Positions 57,667 to 64,000 of a stretch of DNA of 64,000 bases are shown piece by piece. Where the stretch lies: the NCBI RefSeq assembly GCF_024586455.1, contig NC_065921.1, positions 63,489,528-63,553,527 of the forward strand, given 5' to 3'. The notes beneath the pieces were generated by a model that saw nothing but the letters and a program-made list of their open reading frames with translations, had not been told where the DNA came from and did not search any database. This stretch comes from Bactrocera neohumeralis (lineage: Eukaryota > Arthropoda > Insecta > Diptera > Tephritidae). Numbering within the stretch: position 1 is the stretch's first letter; every line of letters begins with the position of its first letter. A program made the position numbers and the translations under genes.

Positions 57667-60507
57667 CTAACAGCTTTCCACTTTACAGAGGACTCGCATA
57701 AGTGCAGTCAAATTTTCCACCGTGATACTACCTCCCAGTGTGGTTTTCAACATTTCCCTTATACTTGAAAACCGAGGGCAATAAAAGAACACGTGTTCAG
57801 AGACTTCTATACACTCTGTACACGTCGGACAGTATTGACTAAAGTCATGACGATATTTGAATAGATAGCTTCTGAAGCAACCATGCCCACTGAGTATTTG
57901 GGTAAGGTGGAAATCCAAGTTTCCATGTTGCCTACCTATCCACGAGTTTATGTCCGAAATCGGTCGGTAGGTCCACCTTCCTTTGCATGAAGTTTGCCAC
58001 CGCTGCTGCCACATTGCAATGCTTTTTATTCTCTCTTCTCTTTTTGCTGTGGTAGACGTCTCTGATAAGTTATATATTCGCGCGAATTCGTCTCCCTGGA
58101 TGTCAATCGGTGCCATACTGGCTAATACCTCAGCAGCGTCATTTGAAATGGTTCGAAAAGCACTTATCACTCGTATTGCTGAAAGCCTATGCACTGTGTG
58201 ATTTTGTTTCTAGCGCCTGTATCCATATTGGAGCCGCATTCAGGATCAATGAGCTTATTGCCTTAGCTATTAAACCATCATTCTAGATAACGCATTATAT
58301 ATTTTATTTGCTTTACTTGTCGCATTTTCCAAGTGTTCTTTGAACTTGAGTCTTGAGTCCCCTATTACCCCAAGATACTTCAACTGCGGCTGTGAAGTAA
58401 TCTCACATTCTCCTATGGTCAGCGATATTTTCTCCTCAATTTTCCTTGAGCTTATGAGCAGGACTTCTGTTGTCTGCTCAGCCAGCTCTAGACTCTTGGT
58501 AGTAAACCATCGGCGCAGACCATTTATGCTGTCATTGCATTTGATCCGGAGGTCATCCAGATGTTTAGCTACAGCTACCACTACGAGGTCATCCGCATAA
58601 GCGATTGTTTTCACATTTTTTGGTTGCGGTATTCTTAACACCCCGTCGTACATTAGGTTCCATAGCAACGGGCCTAAAACCGAGCCTTGCGGGACTTCAC
58701 TGGAGATAGTGTAGCTCTGAGTGCTCTCGTCCGTCTCGTATAGCAATATCCTATTTTGAAAATAACACATTATAATATTTATCAGATAATGAGGAGCGTC
58801 TATATCGTGTAGAGCTTTTATTATATTTGCCCACTTTGCGGAGTTGAACGCATTCTTCACATCCAGGGTTATTAGCGCGCAGTATTTTTTCCGACCACCT
58901 TTCTATCTTTTTCCACTTATTGCACATTTTGCGGTATCAACTACTTCTCTTAATGCGTCAATAGTGGACTTCTTTTTAATAAAGCCGTATTGTCTCTCTG
59001 ATAATCCGCCGGCTTTTGGATTGCTAACTCCAAGCGGTTTCTTACAATGCTTTCGTACACTTTCCCAATTGTGTCGAGCAGGCAAAGGGGTCGATAAGAA
59101 GAAGGTTCTTCTGTTGGCTTTTTTGGTTTTGGGAGTAGAACCAGACGCTGTATCTTCCACGGATCAGGGAACACCTCTTCTAATATACACGCATTGTACA
59201 TATTAACAAATAAGCTGGGCCTTAGAGTTATGGCTTCTTTAAGGGCTCTATTTGGTATACCATCTATTCCGGGCGCTTTAGAGTTTTTGATTTTTTTCGC
59301 AATAGCCAATAGTTCGTCTTCTGTGACTAATAGCCGCAGCTTCGTTTCGTTTAATACAGGAAATGGAGGCATGTGTTGGGAATAACGCTTCGACAACATT
59401 TTTCATAAAGGATGCGTTCTTAGGTTGCTGAGACTTATTTTTAAACTTCGACATACAAATTTTGTATGCCGTTCCCCAGGGGTCTATGTTCGCTTCTTCA
59501 CAGAGCTTTTCGAAACAGGATCTCTTACTAGGGATAATGGCTGACTTCAGGAGCTTTTTTGATATTTAAATGATTCTCTGAGGCTGATTTCGTTATCACC
59601 TCCCTAGTTACGCTGTAGGCGGTGTCTAGCTGAGTGACAGAGCTTCCTCAGCTTGGCGATTTCGTCGTTCCACCAGTATACCGGTTTCCTATTTATATTG
59701 TTTCTCGTCCTGCGTATAGTTGCATCACATGCTGCAACTAGTTCCTTCTGCACAGCGGATACTAAGTGGGCGGCATCTTCGCCTGATGCCTTTGCCGCAC
59801 TCCAGACGCTTTCAAAAACGTCAGTATCAAAGTCTTTTTGCCGCCAGCTTCGTTTTCGAGAAGTATATCTACGACAGAGTTCCGTTTCCTGTGAGAACGA
59901 AACTTCGGCAATTATAGCCATATGGTCGCTATTTGTATACATGTCTGACACCTTCCACTTAGTATGCCTGCTAAGCGCGTCGTTAGCAAACATTACATAG
60001 GTCTATTATTGATCCTTTATTTCCCTTTTGAAAGGTATTTTGTGTGCTACTGTTTAAAATCATAAGGTTTGTTTGACTCAAAAATTCTGGAATGAGACGA
60101 CCACAATGGTTTGTAATTATGCTACCCCAAGCAGTAGGCCATGCATTGAAATCTCCCGCTATTATTATTGGGGATTTGCTTCTGATTTCTAGAGACAACT
60201 CCAAGAGAAAATCTTCAAATTCGCTAATTGTTGCACTAGGACGAGCATAGCAGCTTACAAAAAATATTCCTTGTATATTCGCCCATGTAAAGCCATTATG
60301 GGTTTCATTGGAGCGAGATGTGAAGGCTTGTCCTTTGCAGGCCCATATTGCTGCTTTGCCACTTATATTTTTACACCAAGTGCTTTCCGAACGTTGAGAA
60401 TTTTGTTCGCTTAAAATGGCGACATCTATGTTTTCTTCTAGCACCGTCTGTTTTAGAAGGTCTTGTGCTGCAGCGCAATGATTGAGATTAAGTTGCAGTA
60501 TCTTCAT
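57667..60507 (-). pseudogene. ORF2 (EN-RT) of the R1-clade element, frameshifted
   Basis: MKILQLNLNHCAAAQDLL starts the endonuclease, with AILSEQNSQ, IIIAGDFNAWPTAWGS and, after a frame change near 59990, YTNSDHMAIIAEV. A linker includes CFEKLCEEANIDPWGTAYK. RT motifs are KNSKAPGIDGIPNRALK, RLVLLPKPKK, YRPLCLLDTIGKVYE, then, after another frame change, SERQYGFIKKKSTIDAL, LDVKNAFNSAKWANI, VPQGSVLGPLLW and an intact IAYADDLVVVAV box. A stop at 58270 follows ALSRMMV; part of the thumb is disturbed there. The last frame (58194-57667) carries GHGCFRSYLFKYRH and CPTCTECIEVSEHVFFYC zinc ligands. It normally nicks the target and primes reverse transcription. Confidence 0.87.
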
Positions 60508-61737
60508 TTTTTCGTTGACTTCAACATATCTGCGTATTTAGGACAGGCCGTACTCAGAACAGAGTGTTCCCCTTTGCAGAGCATACAACTCGGGGAATTC
60601 GTGCATGTCTTTGCCATGTGACCTGGGGTTCCGCAACGAGTACAAAGGGATGACCTATCAATGGGGCTGCTACATTTGTGTGCTATATGTCCTAGTTGGA
60701 AGCACCTAAAACAACGAGTAATAGGTGATAATTCCCGGAGACGACAAATATACCACCCGATCTTTACTTTACCGCACGTAAGTAAAGTTTTGGCATCCTC
60801 AGCTCGTAGGTACTTATATAAGAGCTATTTGAGTGCCACTCCGAGTTTTCCGTAGATTTTTTATATTTTTCTTCCCCAGGTTTTGGATCCCACACTCCTT
60901 TTGTAATGCCTCACATATTTCTTCAGGGGTGGTTATCTCATCTAGGTCTTTGCACATAATGGTAATATTATGAGTTTTTGGCTGTATTACGGCCATCTCA
61001 CCAATAACTCCCTCTAGGGCACTTTCGAACGTGTCGGCTCTCTTTTCTGTTTGATTTTTTAATTCGATTAGCAGGTCTCCTTTGAGGGTTTTTCTAATGT
61101 ACCTCAAATGTAATGTGCCGCTGTCGTATTTTATTTTTTTCAATATATCTGCATACGAGGCTCCCCTTTTTTGTTAAGATAATAGCGTCTGGCTTCGATC
61201 TGATTCTCTTCTCGATCGGTTTCTTCTTTCTGACAACGTCTATCCATTTTTCGCCTGCGGGCTTGCCTCCCAAACTATCTTTGTGCACGCATTCAGTGAC
61301 CTCACTATATCTTGCTTGCACTTTATGACTCATGTTTTTCGGCTTCGTCGTTGGTGGCAAATATCCCAATATCTCGCGAGGTCTCTTTGGGGCATTTTTA
61401 TCTCTTTGGATAGGGGATACCTGCGACGCCTTTCCTACCATAACTCTTTTCGACGAGTTTTCTTGCTTTTCTGCCTTGTCATACAAGCTTGTGGTACAGC
61501 TTACCAGATCACGCATAGCTTGGTTAATATGTTTCTGACCAGACATCATGCTTTCGAGCTCTTTAATTTTTTTACCCAGTTTGCAGAAAATATTGGGATT
61601 TTCATTATTTTGAAGCTGCTCAGAATTGCCACCTTTGCCTGCTTAGTCGGCATTTTCGCGTGGGTTCTTCGGGTTTGCCTTTTGAAGGCGTTCTCAAGAT
61701 TTTTGAGTTCCTCCGAAAAGGATTCTCTGGTGTACAT
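60504..61737 (-). pseudogene. ORF1 (nucleocapsid-like) of the R1-clade element, frameshifted
   Basis: The minus strand opens MYTRESFSEELKNLENAFKR; after a frameshift near 61600 follow KLGKKIKELESMMSGQK and INQAMRDLVSCTTSLYDKA, a likely coiled coil. A Lys/Pro-rich region ends in GEKWIDVVRKKKP. A further frame holds the GTLHLRYIRKTLKGDLLIEL part of the RNA-binding region. The third shift, near 60830, leads to KVKIGWYICRLRELSPITR and three zinc knuckles: CFRCFQLGHIAHKC, CTRCGTPGHMAKTC and CMLCKGEHSVLSTAC. The ORF ends LKSTKK, and its TGA overlaps the ORF2 ATG. Such proteins coat element RNA and deliver it to the target. Confidence 0.82.
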
Positions 61738-61740
61738 CCC

Positions 61741-62659
61741 AAACTGTTTTCAGAGGCCATAATTCTGCCAGAGAATAGTTGGGAACACCTGTCAATGGGT
61801 ACGTTCAGACTTTGCCCTAATAAACCTTACTTATATTTTGATGGTTGGCAATGCCGTAACCAAAGCAAAACGAAGAAGGAGAAAAAGGAGAAACAAAACA
61901 AAAAACAGCTGATAGACTAAGTCAAAACGGCAAAAAGGAATTAAGTGCACGTTTTGATTCGCTGTTATGTGGGGAAATTCCTATTTAATTTTTGTTTTAT
62001 GTATATAAAATTACCAAAAAAGGGGCAGGTAAGTGCCAAATAAGTTCTATTGAAACCAAATCAAAGTACTTATCTAATTTTTGGTATTAGCATCCACTCA
62101 ATCAGAAGTGCAGTTCCAGTCTCCCGGTAAGTCTCAAACAAAAACAAGCCTGCTACCACTTTAAAAATCACCAATTCTTTCTGATATTTAAGACCACTAG
62201 AAACACGTCTACTTTCACTGACAGTCTCGCTCAACTGTCTTTGAATATAAATGCATATGTATATTTCTTGTTGTAATATTGTAAGCACCCTTTTTTATAA
62301 TAAGAAGGCTTCTTTTAATAACTATAATATCCGCTTGGAAGACACTGCTGTATAACCGGAAGTCGATTTGCTGAAAAGCACCACATTTACTCAATTATCC
62401 TGTATTTCCGCTCTGTTTTGATATTTACCTCTGTGTCTTTTCTTATCTCAGCCCTATATCATTCCTCTCTGGATTGATAAGCAATATCGGGGTCCGGATT
62501 GAAGTGAATTTGGATTACGAAAGTCCGTGGTATTAGGTACAATAGGAACTTGCTAAGGGTATTAGAATATCCATTATTGAAGACAACTAATAGGGCGTAT
62601 CACAGAAAATGTTTATAATGTGTGATGAAGGACTAAATGCAGTTTTTTTTATTTAAGTG
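61741..62659. other. No gene recognised
   Basis: May include the 5' untranslated region of the R1-clade element up to about 61900, where the sequence becomes A-rich (AAAGGAGAAACAAAACAAAA). The remainder is AT-rich without exon-like frames. Confidence 0.4.
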
Positions 62660-63109
62660 GTCAGTAGGGTAATCTTTTTAAAAAACTTTGTTTTTTGCAT
62701 TCTTTGTTCCATTATACCCTTACAATTAATGTAGAAACCCACTTTACCATAGGAAGGTTTCTAAAAAGGCCCAAAAATAATAATACCGCTCGACGTTCAG
62801 AGCGCTCGGAGTGTACACCTCAAGCTTTAAACGCGTTTTTCTCAAAACACACTTTTTTAAACTGGCGGACATAACCATTAACGTACTTAATAAATTGGGT
62901 TTTTGTGTTTCAGATGATCCAGTCCGCCAGTGAAAAACCGTATCTCATTCACCCAGCCATTTCTCAGAGTGATGTCATCAAAAAATTCCGAAAAAAATTG
63001 TTTATACACTCCACGATATACCTCATGATATGTGAAAAAAGTTCTATTGTAGAATAAATATTTCTATGAAAAAAAAATGTCAAAAAATAGGCCAGATTAC
63101 CCTACTGAC
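62660..63109. mobile_element. 450-bp MITE with 16-bp terminal inverted repeats
   Basis: GTCAGTAGGGTAATCT at 62660-62675 is the exact reverse complement of 63094-63109. An internal perfect 10-bp inverted repeat, ACTGGCGGAC (62861-62870) against GTCCGCCAGT (62922-62931), adds a central hairpin. No ORF, and the interior is AT-rich. No direct duplication is visible next to the repeats, so the superfamily cannot be named. Confidence 0.7.
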
Positions 63110-63519
63110 ATCTTAAGTATGAGTTTCGAGTGGTCCGATGAGGTCAACTGAATAGGAGGCGCTGAAATTTATTACTTTGAGTTATTTACATTTGGGTTAA
63201 GGATTGCTGAAGAACTTTTAATCGTCAGAAAATTGGAGATAAAACTATATTCTTGAATAAAAAACCGAAAATAAAAAACCGAAACTATAAAGTTTTGGTT
63301 TTAAATGTTCGGAGAAGGCAGTGATGTGCATTAAAATTGAAAATTTACTGACAAAATCTGCAACAGAGTTGCTACCTAAGTGCTTTACAACTATTAATAA
63401 ATATATATATCTGAGTGCAAAAGTTCACTTACAATGTATGATTTTTTTAAGTTCGTTTGAAAAACAAAAAAAATTGTGGAGTTGCTATCTTTGTAAAACA
63501 ACATTTATTCTTCTTCTAC
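63110..63519. other. No gene recognised
   Basis: AT-rich spacer between the MITE and the terminal RTE copy. Confidence 0.45.
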
Positions 63520-64000
63520 TTCATTGGCGTAGACAACGCTTACGCGGTTATAGTCGAGTTTACAACAGCGCGTCAGTCGTTCTTTCTTTTCGCTGTTTTG
63601 CGCCAATTAGAGATTTCATGATCCTTCTTCACCTGGTAATTCTAAGGGAGTGGATGTCTTATTCTTCCTCTGTTTCCCCGGCAGGTACTACGTCGAATAC
63701 TAACAGCGCTGGAATGTTTTCATCCATTCGAACGATATGACCTAGCCAGCGTAGACGCTGTCTCTTAATGCTCTAAACGATGTAAATGTCGTATATCTCG
63801 TATGGCTCATCTTTCCATCGACTGCGGTATTCGCCATTGCGCAAAGGACAGTAAATCTTCCGCAGAACTTTTTCCTCGAAAACTCGTCCATGCCTCCGCA
63901 CCATATAGCAAGACAGATATGATGAGTGATTTGTAGGATTTTGTCTTTGTTCGTCGAGAGAATACTTTACTTCTGAATTGCCTACTTAGTCCGAAGTAGC
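63520..64000 (-). mobile_element. RTE non-LTR retrotransposon, 3' part, continues beyond the window
   Basis: The minus strand aligns throughout with the 3' 480 bp of the RTE at 29.6 kb, including the TTCATTGGCGTAGACAACGC end and the preceding TTCTTCTTC tail. Compared with that copy it lacks about 29 bp just before the CATGCCTCCGCACCATATAG segment (near 63890) and 6 bp near 63840, so the RT C-terminus is frameshifted. The 5' part lies outside the window. Confidence 0.85.

Larger units (their letters stand above)
57445..61740 (-). mobile_element. R1-clade non-LTR retrotransposon, near full length, inactive
   Basis: On the minus strand: ORF1 with coiled coil and three CCHC knuckles (61737-60504), ORF2 with endonuclease, RT and C-terminal zinc motif (60507-57667), and a 3' untranslated part ending in an A-rich tail (plus-strand T run at about 57446-57455). 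There is no RNase H. This arrangement and the LNLNHC/AILSEQNSQ endonuclease start identify the R1 clade (which includes R1, TRAS and Waldo-like elements). Several frameshifts and one short missing segment inactivate it. The flanks are not 28S rDNA, so it is not a classic R1 in rDNA. The 5' end is approximate. Confidence 0.88.

Noticed and set aside
57445..61740. Interpretation as a classic rDNA-inserted R1 element
   Set aside because: The flanking sequence is AT-rich with mariner remnants and carries no 28S rRNA sequence.
61283..61762. 159-codon plus-strand frame resembling a membrane protein
   Set aside because: Antisense to ORF1 of the R1-clade element, which has a coiled coil and zinc knuckles on the minus strand.
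1..64000. CRISPR arrays, operons, ribosome binding sites, prophage or bacterial contamination
   Set aside because: No regularly spaced direct repeats with unique spacers and no bacterial-type gene packing. The tRNA and transposon content is that of an insect nuclear genome.

Overview
This is a piece of a higher-fly (brachyceran) nuclear genome, most likely a tephritid fruit fly. The evidence is the AT-rich background, many (TACATA)/(TATGTA) palindromic microsatellites, Drosophila-like tRNA-Asp and initiator tRNA-Met genes, and a transposon mix of RTE, R1-clade, LOA-type, mariner and Tigger elements. No intact host protein-coding gene was found, so the window is probably intergenic and/or long intron. 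Nearly all protein-like open frames belong to transposable elements, and every one found is broken.

Layout. 1-0.5 kb: tail of an RTE retrotransposon. 1.3-2.05 kb: three identical tRNA-Asp(GTC) genes. 3.7-4.45 kb: a dispersed fly repeat. 6.2-7.4 kb: two identical initiator tRNA-Met(CAT) genes with a 157-bp pogo-like MITE between them. 7.8-8.6 kb: a purine-rich stretch that could be a host 5' leader. 9.0-13.7 kb: a near full-length but dead LOA-type non-LTR element. 16.25-17.7 kb: a second non-LTR fragment. 21.0 kb: a deleted mariner. 21.9-24.1 kb: a Tigger element with intact ends. 26.6-28.7 kb: remnants of a pogo-like element, a mariner and a non-LTR element, lying end to end. 29.6-32.8 kb: an almost complete RTE element. 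33.9-41.4 kb: RNase H remnants, a second mariner of the 21-kb family and another Tc1/mariner pseudogene. 41.4-46 kb: gene-poor AT-rich DNA. 46.5-57 kb: more non-LTR, Tc1/mariner and mariner remnants. 57.4-61.7 kb: an R1-clade element with both ORFs. 62.66-63.11 kb: a terminal-inverted-repeat MITE. 63.5 kb to the end: another RTE copy leaving the window.

The only genes likely to work are the five tRNAs, each with internal promoter boxes and a downstream T-run. The transposons show a record of decay. The LOA reverse transcriptase has lost its YADD box and has a template-switch-like hairpin in ORF1. One mariner has its second catalytic Asp replaced by Asn. Another transposase has an AT microsatellite where sequence before its third Asp should be. 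I found no CRISPR, operon or other prokaryote-type system, and no convincing new biological system. The most useful novelties are the MITEs, the subterminal repeats of the Tigger element and the template-switch signature.
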